This document shows positions 8,949-19,033 of a DNA stretch of 64,000 nt, piece by piece; within the stretch, counting starts at the first letter, position 1, and every line of letters begins with the position of its first letter. Source of the DNA: an uncultured Granulosicoccaceae bacterium (GTDB taxonomy: Bacteria > Pseudomonadota > Gammaproteobacteria > Granulosicoccales > Granulosicoccaceae); NCBI GenBank assembly GCA_938006335.1, contig CALLMF010000035.1:62001-126000 (forward strand), read 5' to 3'. The position numbers and the translations under genes are program-made. Below the pieces are notes generated by a model, which saw only the letters and a program-made list of their open reading frames with translations, was not told the origin of the DNA and ran no database searches.

Positions 8949-10087
8949 TCCGACGGCAATCCGATGCACGCGATGCTGTACAGCCCCTGCATGACCGGTG
9001 CAAGTCCGGCACTCGCGCCGCTCATGATCATCGTCGCCTTGACGCTGCGGCGAGACACCTTGGTGCCGAGCCTTCGCTGTTGTACCGTCTGGCGGCCGAT
9101 CTTGCGCAGCGTCAGCACAGACAATCCGATCGACCATAGACAGAAGATGCGCAGGCCTCGGTGTCGACGTGGAATGGTGCGGACGTAACGCATCGCGGTA
9201 TCCAGATCGCGACGGCACTGGCCAACCAGCACGCGAGTGCCGCGCTCGAGACACTCGATGGCTGCGGCATCTCCATCGACGGCACGTTGCATCAGATCGG
9301 CAAGTGCAGGATCGTCGCCGCGGGCGTCCCGAGTGGTTTCAAAACCGCCCGTATTCCCGAAAAAGACGTCTCTGGGCAACCAGCACACACCGCGTTGCTG
9401 GTCAATCCACATGTCCTTGAGCACATTGGTCAACTGCAGGCCTCGGCCAAATGCGAGTGACATGGGCAACAGCTCGTCGCGACGTGCGGCAATGTGCGCG
9501 TCGTGCAAGCAGAACAACTCGGTGAGCATCTCGCCAACGCACCCGGCGACGTGGTAGCAGTAGCGATGCAGGGTATCGGACGTGTCGAGGCCATGACCGC
9601 TGGCGCCCGGCGCCGCGAACTCGCGCATGCCGCTGGTCATCACGCCCACGCAATCTCTCAGCACCCGTCGCTCGTCTGCCGTGAAGCTCGCCGTGATGCC
9701 CAGAATGTCGGGAATCCTTGCAACTAGATGCACTTCACCTTCCGGCGCGGTGGCGGGTAACAAGCTCGCAAAATCACGTGCAAAATCGTCAACCCACTGA
9801 CCGTTCTCGAGCGCATCGTCACGCAGACACTGATTGAACCGCTCGTAAAGCAGATCGCGTGTGGCTTCGTCGGAGGTGAGCTCGTCTTCTATCGTGTCGA
9901 CGATGCGACACAACAGATAGCCATTGCCGACCACGCCGGCCAGTACAGGCGGCAGTCTCGGTATGGTCAACGCAAACGTGCGCGACACCTCGACCAGAAG
10001 CTGGTGCTGCAGCGCACGAGCGGACGCGGCGAGCGGCGCGCGTGTCGCGGCGTCGGCGAGCGTGGTGGCTTGAACCGCGGCGCTCAT
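8939..10087 (-). CDS. Squalene/phytoene synthase family protein
   Basis: A 382-residue trans-isoprenyl diphosphate synthase of the head-to-head type. Two aspartate-rich motifs that bind the magnesium-diphosphate are clear: DTIED, and NVLKDMWIDQQRG in the second site. SRTFALTIP near residue 35 and a hydrophobic C-terminal region also fit. The C-terminal hydrophobic part suggests membrane association, as in squalene synthase. No phytoene desaturase, hpnC/hpnE or squalene-hopene cyclase is nearby, so product identity (squalene versus phytoene) is open; the overall look favours squalene. It is transcribed divergently from pntA. Confidence 0.8.
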   Translation of the reverse strand: MSAAVQATTLADAATRAPLAASARALQHQLLVEVSRTFALTIPRLPPVLAGVVGNGYLLCRIVDTIEDELTSDEATRDLLYERFNQCLRDDALENGQWVDDFARDFASLLPATAPEGEVHLVARIPDILGITASFTADERRVLRDCVGVMTSGMREFAAPGASGHGLDTSDTLHRYCYHVAGCVGEMLTELFCLHDAHIAARRDELLPMSLAFGRGLQLTNVLKDMWIDQQRGVCWLPRDVFFGNTGGFETTRDARGDDPALADLMQRAVDGDAAAIECLERGTRVLVGQCRRDLDTAMRYVRTIPRRHRGLRIFCLWSIGLSVLTLRKIGRQTVQQRRLGTKVSRRSVKATMIMSGASAGLAPVMQGLYSIACIGLPSDRT

Positions 10088-10311
10088 CGTGTCGACGCTT
10101 GTTGAGTCACGCAGGCAGGTGTCGGGATGTCATGTGGGCCTCGCATCACTCGAGAAGGTAGCGTGATCGTGTCGGTTTGTGGGAAAACTCCTTGTCCGCG
10201 AACGATCAATTGTTTCGGTGCAATCCAACCGGCAAGTTAGGCAACAGCACTGGACCGCGCCGCGCCGACAAGTCACCATAGGGTACTTTCCAAGCGCAGG
10301 AGTGTGAATCA

Positions 10312-11856
10312 GTGATAATTGGAGTCCCGGCAGAGACCTACGCCGGCGAGCGGAGAGTGGCCTTGACGCCCGAGACCGCCGGCCGCATCGCCGCACTAGG
10401 GCATTCGCTTCTGCTTGAGTCCGGCGCCGGCGAAAGCGCTGATCTCGCCGACAGTGCCTACACCGAGGCCGGTGTCGAGATCGCCCCGGATGCCGCGGCC
10501 GTGTACTCCCGGGCTGAACTCATTCTCAAGGTGCGCGCACCGTCGGAGGCGGAAGTCGAGCACCTGCGCAACGGTCAGATCGTCGTGTCATTTCTATGGC
10601 CTGCGCAAAATCCTGAACTTCTGAAGTCCCTGAGCGCCAAGGGCGTGACCGCGCTTGCCATGGACTCTGTGCCGCGAATCTCGCGTGCCCAGAAGCTCGA
10701 TGCCTTGTCATCGATGGCCAACATCGGTGGCTACCGGGCCGTCGTTGAAGCGGCCAACCAGTTCGGTCGGTTCTTCACCGGACAGGTCACCGCTGCCGGA
10801 AAAGTGCCGCCTGCCAAGGTCCTGGTGATCGGGGCGGGCGTCGCAGGGCTTGCCGCCATCGGTGCAGCTCGTGGCATGGGCGCTGTTGTACGCGCCTTCG
10901 ACACACGACCCGAGGTTGCCGAACAGGTCACCAGCATGGGCGGAGAGTTCCTGATGCTGGAATTTGATGACGCGGATGGTTCTGGCGAGGGCGGATACGC
11001 CAAGACGATGAGCGATGAGTTCATCGCCGCTGAGATGGCGCTGTTCCGCGAACAAGCCAAGGAAGTCGATATCGTCATCACGACCGCGCTGATTCCTGGC
11101 AAACCTGCGCCGGAGCTCTGGACCACCGACATGGTCGAGTCAATGAAGCCGGGCAGTGTGATCGTGGACCTCGCCGCCGAGCAGGGCGGTAACTGCAAAC
11201 TCACCAAGGTCAACGAGATCACGGAGCACAACGGCGTAAGGATCGTCGGTTATACCGACCTGCCGAGTCGTATGGCAGCGCAGTCGAGCCAGCTCTACGG
11301 CACCAATCTGCGTCACCTTCTGACAGACCTCACCCCCGAGAAGGACGGCGTCGTCAACGTCAACATGGATGACGAAGTCATCCGTGGCGCCACGGTCGTG
11401 AAAGACGGAGAAATCACCTGGCCGCCACCCGCGCCGCGATTGTCGGCGGCTCCGCCCAAACCAGCAGTGGCCCCGACACCCACCCCGGACCTTGCCAAGG
11501 CCGCCGAAGAGGCGCGCCCCGGCAGTCCGATCGTGCCCATGGTGATCGGTGCGGTCGCGTTGCTGGCGCTTGGCCGGGTTGCACCGCCAGAATTCATGAG
11601 CCACGTCACCGTGTTCGTATTGGCCTGCTTTATCGGCTATCAGGTGGTGTGGGCGGTGACGCCTGCATTGCACACCCCCTTGATGAGTGTGACCAACGCC
11701 ATCAGCGGCATCATCGTGGTCGGCGCCTTGTTGCAGGTATCGGCGAGCTCGGGCTTTGTGGTGTTCCTCGCCGCCATTGCGGTACTGATTGCCAGCATCA
11801 ATATCGCTGGTGGATTTCTCGTGACTCAACGCATGCTGAAGATGTTCCGCAAATGA
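10312..11856 (+). CDS. pntA: NAD(P) transhydrogenase subunit alpha
   Basis: A 514-residue alpha subunit of proton-translocating transhydrogenase, which moves hydride between NADH and NADP+ at the inner membrane. The N-terminal two-thirds is the NAD(H)-binding domain I, with the Rossmann motif [11 protein letters not shown] near residues 170-180 and an R-Q-D loop region. A proline-rich linker (about 375-400) leads to four predicted membrane helices (about 405-505). The start is GTG with AGGAG nine bases upstream. The TGA stop overlaps the ATG of pntB. This is the two-gene E. coli-like layout, with the alpha soluble and membrane parts fused. Confidence 0.96.
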   Translation: MIIGVPAETYAGERRVALTPETAGRIAALGHSLLLESGAGESADLADSAYTEAGVEIAPDAAAVYSRAELILKVRAPSEAEVEHLRNGQIVVSFLWPAQNPELLKSLSAKGVTALAMDSVPRISRAQKLDALSSMANIGGYRAVVEAANQFGRFFTGQVTAAGKVPPAKVLVIGAGVAGLAAIGAARGMGAVVRAFDTRPEVAEQVTSMGGEFLMLEFDDADGSGEGGYAKTMSDEFIAAEMALFREQAKEVDIVITTALIPGKPAPELWTTDMVESMKPGSVIVDLAAEQGGNCKLTKVNEITEHNGVRIVGYTDLPSRMAAQSSQLYGTNLRHLLTDLTPEKDGVVNVNMDDEVIRGATVVKDGEITWPPPAPRLSAAPPKPAVAPTPTPDLAKAAEEARPGSPIVPMVIGAVALLALGRVAPPEFMSHVTVFVLACFIGYQVVWAVTPALHTPLMSVTNAISGIIVVGALLQVSASSGFVVFLAAIAVLIASINIAGGFLVTQRMLKMFRK

Positions 11857-13310
11857 TCAACTCAGGGATGGTGACCGCGGCCTATATCGCGGCAGCAATA
11901 TTGTTCATCCTCAGCCTCGCCGGGCTGAGCAAACAGGAAACTGCCCGTCAGGGCAATGTATTCGGCATCGCCGGGATGGCCATCGCCATCATCGCCACGA
12001 TCCTCGGCCCCGGCGTCACCAGTTATGGCGTACTGATCGTGATGGTGGTCATCGGTGGCGCCATCGGTGCCACGCTTGCCAAGCGTGTCGAAATGACGCA
12101 AATGCCGGAGCTTGTCGCGATCCTGCACAGCTTTGTGGGCCTGGCCGCCGTGCTCGTCGGTTTTGCCAGCTACCTCGATCCGGACACGGTCTACCTCGGT
12201 ACCGACCGTGCTATCCACGATGTGGAGATCTACCTTGGCATCCTGATCGGTGCGCTGACGTTTACGGGCTCCGTGGTCGCGTTCGGCAAGTTGTCAGGCA
12301 AGATCGGCAGTCAACCGTTGATCCTGCCTAGCCGTCATCTGCTCAACATCGGTATCGGCGTTGCCTGTCTGATCATGCTGTTCATCTTCGTTGGCGCAGC
12401 ACCCGATGGGGACCTTGCCGCACAGGAAGCGGCCATGCAGGCCGGTGATACCGGCAAGGGCCTTGGCACTTTCCTGCTGGTGGTAATGACGCTACTCGCC
12501 TTCGCGTTCGGCGTTCACATGGTCATGGCCATCGGTGGTGCGGACATGCCGGTAGTCATCTCCATGCTTAACAGCTACTCGGGATGGGCTGCCGCCGCAA
12601 CCGGCTTCATGCTCTCCAACCACCTGTTGATCGTGGTCGGCGCGCTGGTCGGTTCCTCGGGCGCCATCCTCTCGTACATCATGTGCCGCGCGATGAATCG
12701 CAAGTTCCTGTCGGTGATCATGGGCGGATGGGGCGATGCGGCCAGTACCTCTGGTGGCGGCAGCGGCGGTGCGGACGAGCCTCAAGGTGAAGCGGTACCG
12801 ATCAGTGCTGATGAAGTCGCGGAACTGTGCCGGGATGCCGATTCGGTCGTCATCGTGCCGGGCTATGGCATGGCCGTGGCCCACGCACAGCATCCGGTAT
12901 CCGAGCTGGTTCAAAAGCTCAAGGGAGCGGGCAAGAACGTACGCTTTGCCATCCACCCGGTAGCGGGTCGAATGCCCGGCCACATGAACGTCCTGCTGGC
13001 TGAGGCCAACGTACCCTACGACCTCGTGCTGGAGATGGACGAGATCAACGACGACCTGGCGGATACGGATGTAGTGATCGTCATTGGCGCAAACGACATC
13101 GTCAACCCCTCGGCGATGGACAACCCGGATTCTCCCATCGCTGGCATGCCCGTACTGGAAGTATGGAATGCACGCACGGTGGTGGTCTCCAAGCGCAGCA
13201 TGGCGACCGGCTATGCCGGTGTCGACAACCCGCTGTTTGTGCGGGAAAACACGCGCATGCTGTTTGGAGACGCCAAGGACAGCGTCCAGGGCGTGCTGCA
13301 AGGGCTGTAA
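11853..13310 (+). CDS. pntB: NAD(P) transhydrogenase subunit beta
   Basis: A 485-residue beta subunit with about nine membrane helices in the first 290 residues, then the NADP(H)-binding domain III beginning with [15 protein letters not shown] near residue 336 and including [22 protein letters not shown] and [12 protein letters not shown]. The start ATG at 11853 overlaps the pntA stop (ATGA). A longer in-frame reading from 11649 lies wholly within pntA and lacks any transhydrogenase similarity. With PntA it forms the membrane channel and supplies NADPH using the proton gradient. Confidence 0.96.
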   Translation: MINSGMVTAAYIAAAILFILSLAGLSKQETARQGNVFGIAGMAIAIIATILGPGVTSYGVLIVMVVIGGAIGATLAKRVEMTQMPELVAILHSFVGLAAVLVGFASYLDPDTVYLGTDRAIHDVEIYLGILIGALTFTGSVVAFGKLSGKIGSQPLILPSRHLLNIGIGVACLIMLFIFVGAAPDGDLAAQEAAMQAGDTGKGLGTFLLVVMTLLAFAFGVHMVMAIGGADMPVVISMLNSYSGWAAAATGFMLSNHLLIVVGALVGSSGAILSYIMCRAMNRKFLSVIMGGWGDAASTSGGGSGGADEPQGEAVPISADEVAELCRDADSVVIVPGYGMAVAHAQHPVSELVQKLKGAGKNVRFAIHPVAGRMPGHMNVLLAEANVPYDLVLEMDEINDDLADTDVVIVIGANDIVNPSAMDNPDSPIAGMPVLEVWNARTVVVSKRSMATGYAGVDNPLFVRENTRMLFGDAKDSVQGVLQGL

Positions 13311-13312
13311 GC

Positions 13313-14950
13313 ATGAACGGCGTGATCGACAAGGACTGGTGGCGTGGGGCGGTGGTGTATCAGATATACCCCCGCTCCTACCAGGACAGCAACGGCGATG
13401 GCATCGGTGATCTCGATGGTATCCGGACGAGGCTCGACTACATCGCGAGCCTTGGCGCGGACGCGGTATGGATCTCCCCGTTTTTCAAATCGCCAATGAA
13501 GGACTTTGGCTACGATGTGTCCGACTACCGGGACATCGACCCGATGTTTGGCGATCTGGCCGCCTTCGATAGCATGATCGAACATGCACATGCACTCGGC
13601 TTGAAGATCATCATCGATCTGGTGTTGTCGCACACCTCAGACCAGCACAGCTGGTTCGCCGAGTCGAGTTCCAGCCGTGACAACGACAGGGCCGACTGGT
13701 ACGTATGGGCCGACGCCAAACCGGATGGCTCACCGCCGAACAACTGGCTGTCGATATTCGGCGGGCCAGGTTGGAGTTGGCACTCGACTCGCTGCCAGTA
13801 CTATCAGCACAACTTCCTTTCCAGTCAGCCGGACCTCAACTTTCACAACCCGCTTGTGCAAGATGCCATGCTGGACGTCGCGCGTTTCTGGCTGGAACGG
13901 GGCGTGGATGGCTTCCGGCTTGACACCATCAACTTCTATTTTTCCGATCAACAGTTGCGCGACAACCCGGCCTTGCCACCGGAGCAACGCAACGCCGATA
14001 TCGCGCCAGCGGTTAACCCCTACAACCACCAGAATCACCTGTACGACAAGAACCAGCCAGAGAACATCGCGTTTCTGAAGCGATTGCGCGCTTGCATGGA
14101 TGAGTTCCCTGCCGCTACGGCTGTCGGGGAAATCGGGGATGCCCAATATGGGATGGACCTGCTTCGGGAATACACGGCAGGCGAGGATCGCATGCACATG
14201 TGTTACACCTTCGATTTCCTGTGTCCCGAGCAGCCGACAGCCACGCGTGTCGCCAAGGTGCTCGAACAGTTCGAAGCGGACGCACCCGACAGCTGGGTGT
14301 GCTGGGCCTTCAGCAACCACGATGTGGTACGCCATGCTTCACGTTGGGGTCTGGCAGCACCATCGGCTATCCCGCATTTGAAGATGCTCGCGTCGCTGTT
14401 GATGTCCATGCGCGGATCGGTATGCCTGTACCAGGGCGAAGAACTCGGACTGCCGGAAGCGGACATTCCTTTCGAAAAGCTGCAGGATCCCTACGGCATT
14501 GCCTTCTGGCCGAAGTTCAAGGGCCGCGACGGTTGCCGCACGCCAATGGTGTGGGACAGCACGAAGCTCAACGCGGGTTTCTCTGATGCCACGCCGTGGC
14601 TACCCGTACCGGACACTCACACCACACTGGCCGTCGACAAGCTCGAGGGTGTGTCCGACAGCCTGCTGGAACACTACCGTCGCTTCATCGAGTTTCGCCG
14701 CTCGCAGCCCGCACTGATCAAGGGCACATTGGAGCGCATCCAGGTCATCGACAAGCTGTTGACATTTCAGCGGACTCACAATGGCACGACCATCTACTGT
14801 GCATTCAACATGAGTGAACAGCCAGTGCGCTGCGATGTGGATTCCGACCAGCCATTGGCATTGCTGCCGAACACCGGCTTCGACGCCGCTCTCGAAGAAC
14901 GCACACTCGTCGTCCCAGCCTCCGGCGCTGCGTACGTGACCCTCGGCTAG
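13313..14950 (+). CDS. GH13 alpha-glucosidase
   Basis: A 545-residue cytoplasmic glycoside hydrolase of family 13, oligo-1,6-glucosidase/alpha-glucosidase type. Catalytic residues are visible: nucleophile Asp204 (DGFRLDTINF), acid/base Glu273 (AVGEIGD) and Asp337 (SNHDVVRH). The N-terminus WWRGAVVYQIYPRSYQDSNG is typical, and there is no signal peptide. It starts two bases after pntB, so it may be co-transcribed. No sugar transporter or other maltose gene is adjacent. The likely role is hydrolysis of small alpha-glucosides such as maltose, isomaltose or sucrose; linkage preference is not readable. The earlier in-frame ATG at 13163 lies inside pntB and was rejected. Confidence 0.92.
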   Translation: MNGVIDKDWWRGAVVYQIYPRSYQDSNGDGIGDLDGIRTRLDYIASLGADAVWISPFFKSPMKDFGYDVSDYRDIDPMFGDLAAFDSMIEHAHALGLKIIIDLVLSHTSDQHSWFAESSSSRDNDRADWYVWADAKPDGSPPNNWLSIFGGPGWSWHSTRCQYYQHNFLSSQPDLNFHNPLVQDAMLDVARFWLERGVDGFRLDTINFYFSDQQLRDNPALPPEQRNADIAPAVNPYNHQNHLYDKNQPENIAFLKRLRACMDEFPAATAVGEIGDAQYGMDLLREYTAGEDRMHMCYTFDFLCPEQPTATRVAKVLEQFEADAPDSWVCWAFSNHDVVRHASRWGLAAPSAIPHLKMLASLLMSMRGSVCLYQGEELGLPEADIPFEKLQDPYGIAFWPKFKGRDGCRTPMVWDSTKLNAGFSDATPWLPVPDTHTTLAVDKLEGVSDSLLEHYRRFIEFRRSQPALIKGTLERIQVIDKLLTFQRTHNGTTIYCAFNMSEQPVRCDVDSDQPLALLPNTGFDAALEERTLVVPASGAAYVTLG

Positions 14951-14959
14951 ACATCCGGA

Positions 14960-16192
14960 ATGACGTCGCTGGTACTGCCGGGATCTGAGCCAAGCGTGTA
15001 TCAACCACAGCGTTTTATCCTGCCGGCAGATACGGTCTACCTCGATGGAAATTCCCTTGGTCCACCGCTGATCGGCACCACAGCACGTCTGGCTGAGCGC
15101 ATTGACGACTGGGGATCCTCGCTGATAAGCAGCTGGAACGACCACGACTGGATCCACGAACCGCAGCGACTCGGCAACCGTATCGCTGCGCTGATCGGAG
15201 CAGGCACAAACACGGTCAGCGTCGGGGATACCTTGTCGGTGAGCTTGTTTCAAGCCTTGTCGGCTGCTCTCTGTCTACAACAGTCGCGCAGTCCCGAACG
15301 GCGCAAGGTGCTCACCGATTCCGGAAATTTTCCAGGCGATCTCTACGTCGCGTCGGGATTGCTTGATTCGCTACACGATGACTACGAGCTGTGCGTTGTA
15401 GCGCCGGAGGAGGTCGCCGCCGCCATTGACGACTCCATCGCGGTTCTGATGCTGACAGAAGTCGATTTTCGTACGGCCCGTAAACATGACATGCGCGCGC
15501 TCTGCAAGCTCGCACGTGAAGCCGGCGTGGTCACGCTGTGGGATCTTGCGCACTCGGCCGGTGCCATACCTGTTGCGCTGTCCGATGCCGGCGCTGACTT
15601 CGCGGTCGGCTGCACCTACAAGTATCTCAATGGCGGACCCGGTGCGCCCGCGTTCATCTATGAGCGGCCGCAAACGGACATCGAGGATCTGTCTGCTGCC
15701 ATCCAGGGCTGGCTCGGCCACATCGCACCATTTGCCTTCGACCGGGACTTCCGAGCAGCCAAGGGCGTTGGCGGTTTACGCATCGGCACTCCGCCCGTGC
15801 TGGCAATGCGCGTGCTGGACACCGCTCTTGACGTGTTTGACGGCGTGTCGCTCGACGCTGTCGCGATGCGCTCGGGCGAACTGTCCGAACAACTGATCAA
15901 CAGTGTTGCGCGGCATTGCCCGACAGTGGCACTCGCCAGTCCTCGCGACCCCTTGTCACGTGGCTCGCACGTCTCGTTTTCCTGTGCGCACGCCTATCCA
16001 GTGATGCAAGCATTGATCAAGGAACATCGGGTCATCGGCGATGTGCGCGCACCCGACCTGCTGCGCTTTGGCGTAACTCCGCTGTACATCAACGAGACCG
16101 ATATCACCCGGTGCGTCGAAGCGTTGGCCTTCGTACTGGACACGCGTTCGTGGGACAAACCCGAATACCATCGACAGAGCGCAGTGACCTGA
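14960..16192 (+). CDS. kynU: Kynureninase
   Basis: A 410-residue PLP enzyme of fold type I. YLDGNSLG at the N-terminus, DSGNFPGDLY, WDLAHSAGA and GCTYKYLNGGPGAP with the PLP lysine at Lys221 are all hallmarks of kynureninase, which cleaves kynurenine or 3-hydroxykynurenine to anthranilate or 3-hydroxyanthranilate plus alanine. Tryptophan 2,3-dioxygenase and formamidase are not in the window, so the rest of the pathway must be elsewhere. It is followed five bases later by dgkA. Confidence 0.94.
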   Translation: MTSLVLPGSEPSVYQPQRFILPADTVYLDGNSLGPPLIGTTARLAERIDDWGSSLISSWNDHDWIHEPQRLGNRIAALIGAGTNTVSVGDTLSVSLFQALSAALCLQQSRSPERRKVLTDSGNFPGDLYVASGLLDSLHDDYELCVVAPEEVAAAIDDSIAVLMLTEVDFRTARKHDMRALCKLAREAGVVTLWDLAHSAGAIPVALSDAGADFAVGCTYKYLNGGPGAPAFIYERPQTDIEDLSAAIQGWLGHIAPFAFDRDFRAAKGVGGLRIGTPPVLAMRVLDTALDVFDGVSLDAVAMRSGELSEQLINSVARHCPTVALASPRDPLSRGSHVSFSCAHAYPVMQALIKEHRVIGDVRAPDLLRFGVTPLYINETDITRCVEALAFVLDTRSWDKPEYHRQSAVT

Positions 16193-16197
16193 TCGCC

Positions 16198-16566
16198 ATG
16201 CAGAAACCGACCGGCATCAAGCGCGTGCGACTGGCTACCGGGTATTCCATCGCAGGGCTCAAGGCGACGTTTCGTCATGAGGCCGCGTTTCGCCAGGAGG
16301 TCGTGGCGGCTGCGATCCTGTTACCGCTCGCGTTCCTGCTGGACGTGTCTGTGGTCGAGCGAGTCATCATGATCTGCACCATCGGCCTCGTGCTGATCGT
16401 TGAGTTGCTCAACAGCGCGATCGAGTCCGTGGTAGACCGTATCGGGCCTGAGCACCATGAGCTTGCCGGGCGCGCCAAGGACATCGGCTCCGCCGCCGTC
16501 TTCGTCGCGATACTGCTGACGATCTATGTGTGGGTGGATATCGGTATGAGCGCTTTGCTCAAGTAA
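16198..16566 (+). CDS. dgkA: Diacylglycerol kinase
   Basis: A 122-residue integral membrane kinase with an N-terminal amphipathic helix and three membrane helices. Active-site residues align in number with the E. coli enzyme: Glu28, Glu69, Asn72, Glu76, Lys94 and Asp95 (ELLNSAIE and RAKDIGSAAV). It phosphorylates diacylglycerol to phosphatidic acid, recycling lipid released by membrane-derived oligosaccharide or lipopolysaccharide modification. ATG at 16198 fits the usual family length; a longer in-frame reading from 15916 overlaps kynU and was rejected. Confidence 0.95.
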   Translation: MQKPTGIKRVRLATGYSIAGLKATFRHEAAFRQEVVAAAILLPLAFLLDVSVVERVIMICTIGLVLIVELLNSAIESVVDRIGPEHHELAGRAKDIGSAAVFVAILLTIYVWVDIGMSALLK

Positions 16567-16628
16567 AACAGTGAGTTGCCGCATGCACGCTGTTATAGTC
16601 GCGTGCGAATCCATGGGAGTGAAAAAAG

Positions 16629-17627
16629 ATGGCAGGCGATTTCGGCACCGTATTCATGCCCGAAATGATGCTGGCGAATTTCGACGGTGAATGGTCAAGT
16701 CCCGCACTCGTTTCCTGCGATTCCCTGAGTCTTCATCCCGGAGCGCATGTGTTGCACTACGCGAGCACCTGCTTCGAGGGCCTCAAGGCTTACCGCCAAC
16801 CCGATGGCGGTGTCGCTCTGTTTCGCCCGGACCGTAACATTGCCCGACTCGCCCAAAGCAGCCGCTTGCTCGCCCTTCCGGCGATTGATGAGGAGGCAAC
16901 GCTGGGCATGATCACCGACCTGGTAGGCCACTATGCCGATGATGTGCCGTCAGCACCGGCGTCCATGTACGTCCGCCCGACACACATTGGTACAGAAGCG
17001 GCGATCGGCAAGGCGGCCGCGCCGAGCGATACGTCCATGCTCTACGTGATGCTGTCGCCGGTGGGAGACTACTTTGCCGGTGGCGAGGCTGCGCTGAGGC
17101 TGTTACTCGACACCGAAGGCATGCGTTGCGGCCTCGATCACGGCATGGTGAAGGGCGGGGGCAACTACGCGAGCGCACTCAAGCACATCATGCGCGCCCA
17201 ACGGGACCATCGCGCGGATCAAGTTCTGTTCTGCCCGGGTGGTTTCGCTCAGGAAACCGGCGCTGCGAATTTTGTCCTTGTCGAAGGCGGTGAATTGGTC
17301 ACCAAGGCGCTTGACGAGTCATTTCTGCATGGTGTTACTCGAGACTCTCTGCTGACTCTGGCACGCGATGCCGGGCTCACCGTCACCGAACGTGAGCTGT
17401 CTGTCGAAGAGATCCTCGAGCGCAGTGCACGACCCGAGGCAGAAGCGGGGTTGACCGGCACTGCTGCGGTTCTCGCCGCTGTCGGCACCATGATTTACAA
17501 CGACAAGGAATACTCTGTCGGCAGCGGTTCGCCAGGTCCCGTGCTCCGATCCCTGCGGGAATCCCTGAATGCCATCCAGTGGGGACAAGCGACTGACACT
17601 CACGGGTGGGTACACGCACTCGACTGA
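16629..17627 (+). CDS. ilvE: Branched-chain amino acid aminotransferase
   Basis: A 332-residue class IV (D-amino acid transferase fold) PLP enzyme. The PLP lysine is Lys175 in MVKGGGNYASAL. Downstream, ETGAANFVLV and LHGVTRDSLLTLA match the substrate- and phosphate-binding loops of the larger BCAT subfamily. It transfers the amino group between glutamate and the keto acids of Leu, Ile and Val. It stands as a single gene with its own Shine-Dalgarno sequence (GGGAGTG at 16614-16620). Confidence 0.88.
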   Translation: MAGDFGTVFMPEMMLANFDGEWSSPALVSCDSLSLHPGAHVLHYASTCFEGLKAYRQPDGGVALFRPDRNIARLAQSSRLLALPAIDEEATLGMITDLVGHYADDVPSAPASMYVRPTHIGTEAAIGKAAAPSDTSMLYVMLSPVGDYFAGGEAALRLLLDTEGMRCGLDHGMVKGGGNYASALKHIMRAQRDHRADQVLFCPGGFAQETGAANFVLVEGGELVTKALDESFLHGVTRDSLLTLARDAGLTVTERELSVEEILERSARPEAEAGLTGTAAVLAAVGTMIYNDKEYSVGSGSPGPVLRSLRESLNAIQWGQATDTHGWVHALD

Positions 17628-17646
17628 TGCCCGTGGCACACACCCT

Positions 17647-18333
17647 ATGAGCTCACGCTACGCGCTGTATTACGTGCCGGCCGATGGCTCGCCGCTCGGG
17701 CAGTTCGGTGCTGCGTTGTTTGGTCGCTGGCCTGATGGTCGCTCCGAGGCAGACACGCTGGACCTGCCGCAACGCCGCGAGCGCGTTGCGCGCGTCGCGC
17801 ACTATGGATTTCACGCTACGCTCAAGGCCCCATTTCATCTGACCGATGGCGCGACCGAGCAACAGTTGCTGGATGACGTCAACAGCAAAACTCGCCACTG
17901 GGGCTCCGCAACGCTGGACGGTTTGACGGTCAGCCTTGATACGGCCACCTTGTCACTACGACATGGCGCATCGAGCGATCCCGAGCAGGTCGCTGCCGTC
18001 AACGACCTTGCTCGTCATGCCGTCCTCGACCTCGAGCGCTGGCGAGCGCCACTGAGTGCCAAGGCCTACGCACGGCGCAAGCCCGAGCAGCTTGGCCCGC
18101 GTGCGCGCGACATGTTGGATACCTATGGCTACCCTTGGGTTCTCGACGAATTCAACTTCCACATCACGCTTGCTGATCGATTCCACGACAGCAGCGACGA
18201 GACCTGGGTAGAAAGCCTCAAACGGATATTCCTCGAGCGGGTCACCGTCGCCCCTCAGCTGTCGTGCATATCGGTGTGTCGTGAGTCAGCCCCAGGAGAA
18301 CCGATGACGCGAATCGCCGAGTTCGCGCTGTAG
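17647..18333 (+). CDS. DUF1045 family 2H phosphoesterase-like protein
   Basis: A 228-residue protein of the DUF1045 family. It carries the two H-x-T/S motifs of 2H phosphoesterases: YGFHATLKAPF near residue 58 and FNFHITLADRF near residue 177. In other bacteria such genes lie in phn clusters and may handle cyclic ribose phosphates from phosphonate breakdown. No C-P lyase gene is present here, so the substrate is unknown. ATG at 17647 matches the family N-terminus (RYALYYVP); an upstream in-frame reading overlaps ilvE. Confidence 0.8.
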   Translation: MSSRYALYYVPADGSPLGQFGAALFGRWPDGRSEADTLDLPQRRERVARVAHYGFHATLKAPFHLTDGATEQQLLDDVNSKTRHWGSATLDGLTVSLDTATLSLRHGASSDPEQVAAVNDLARHAVLDLERWRAPLSAKAYARRKPEQLGPRARDMLDTYGYPWVLDEFNFHITLADRFHDSSDETWVESLKRIFLERVTVAPQLSCISVCRESAPGEPMTRIAEFAL

Positions 18334-18433
18334 TCCGGACCTCACGGAACACCGCCAAGGTCGTTCGGTCCACACCCGTGCAACGGCACCTGACGTACAA
18401 TCCTGCGCTCGCCAAGTTACCCGGCCCGATCAC

Positions 18434-19000
18434 ATGAACACTTCGTCGGCACAGCCGCAGCTCGACACGCGTGCACTCGTGGTCGGTGCTCTCGCCATGG
18501 CGATCATCGTCTACGTATCCAATCGCCTTGTTGTCGTGCCGATCAACGACTGGCTGACCTGGGCTGCGTTCACCTATCCATTTGCCTTTCTGGTCACAGA
18601 CCTGGTCAACCGCCGCGCGGGGGCGAAGGTTGCATTCAAGGTAGTTGTCGTAGGCTTCGCACTGGGAGTGGTCCTGTCTTTCATGGCGGGCGACCCTCGC
18701 ATTGCGATCGCGTCTGGCACCGCCTTCCTGATCGCTCAAAGCATGGATGTCGCGATCTTCAGCAAATTGCGCCGGCGCACGTGGTGGGTGGCGCCGGGCC
18801 TGTCGTCCACGCTCGGATCAATCGTTGATACGGCCTTGTTCTTCAGCATTGCCTTCGTCGGCACGACGGTGCCGTGGGTGCAGCTGGCACTCGGCGACCT
18901 GGTGGTCAAACTTGCAATGGTGCTGGTGGCCCTGGTTCCCTATCGACTGCTGGCGTCGGTGATTACTCCGGACCGCCTGGCAACCGGCTCGCTCCGCTAG
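18434..19000 (+). CDS. VUT family queuosine-precursor transporter (YhhQ/QueT-like)
   Basis: A 188-residue membrane protein with about six hydrophobic segments. It has the VUT family signature: TYPFAFLVTDLVNRRAG, a glycine/serine-rich ASGTAFLIAQSMDVAIF segment, and LSSTLGSIVDTALFFSIAF. The YhhQ group imports the queuosine precursors preQ0/preQ1 for tRNA modification. It is a single gene, convergent with the response-regulator operon. Confidence 0.87.
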   Translation: MNTSSAQPQLDTRALVVGALAMAIIVYVSNRLVVVPINDWLTWAAFTYPFAFLVTDLVNRRAGAKVAFKVVVVGFALGVVLSFMAGDPRIAIASGTAFLIAQSMDVAIFSKLRRRTWWVAPGLSSTLGSIVDTALFFSIAFVGTTVPWVQLALGDLVVKLAMVLVALVPYRLLASVITPDRLATGSLR

Positions 19001-19033
19001 CGAGCGACCCGTCACGACCCGTCAAGAGCAGAC

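Noticed and set aside
8874-9254. Minus-strand frame coding Asn-Val-Asn repeats
   Set aside because: It is the shifted frame of the squalene synthase 3' end and its tandem repeat; no start signal or family supports it.
11649-11852. Longer start for PntB
   Set aside because: The extra residues lie within pntA in another frame; ATG 11853 overlaps the pntA stop and gives the standard N-terminus.
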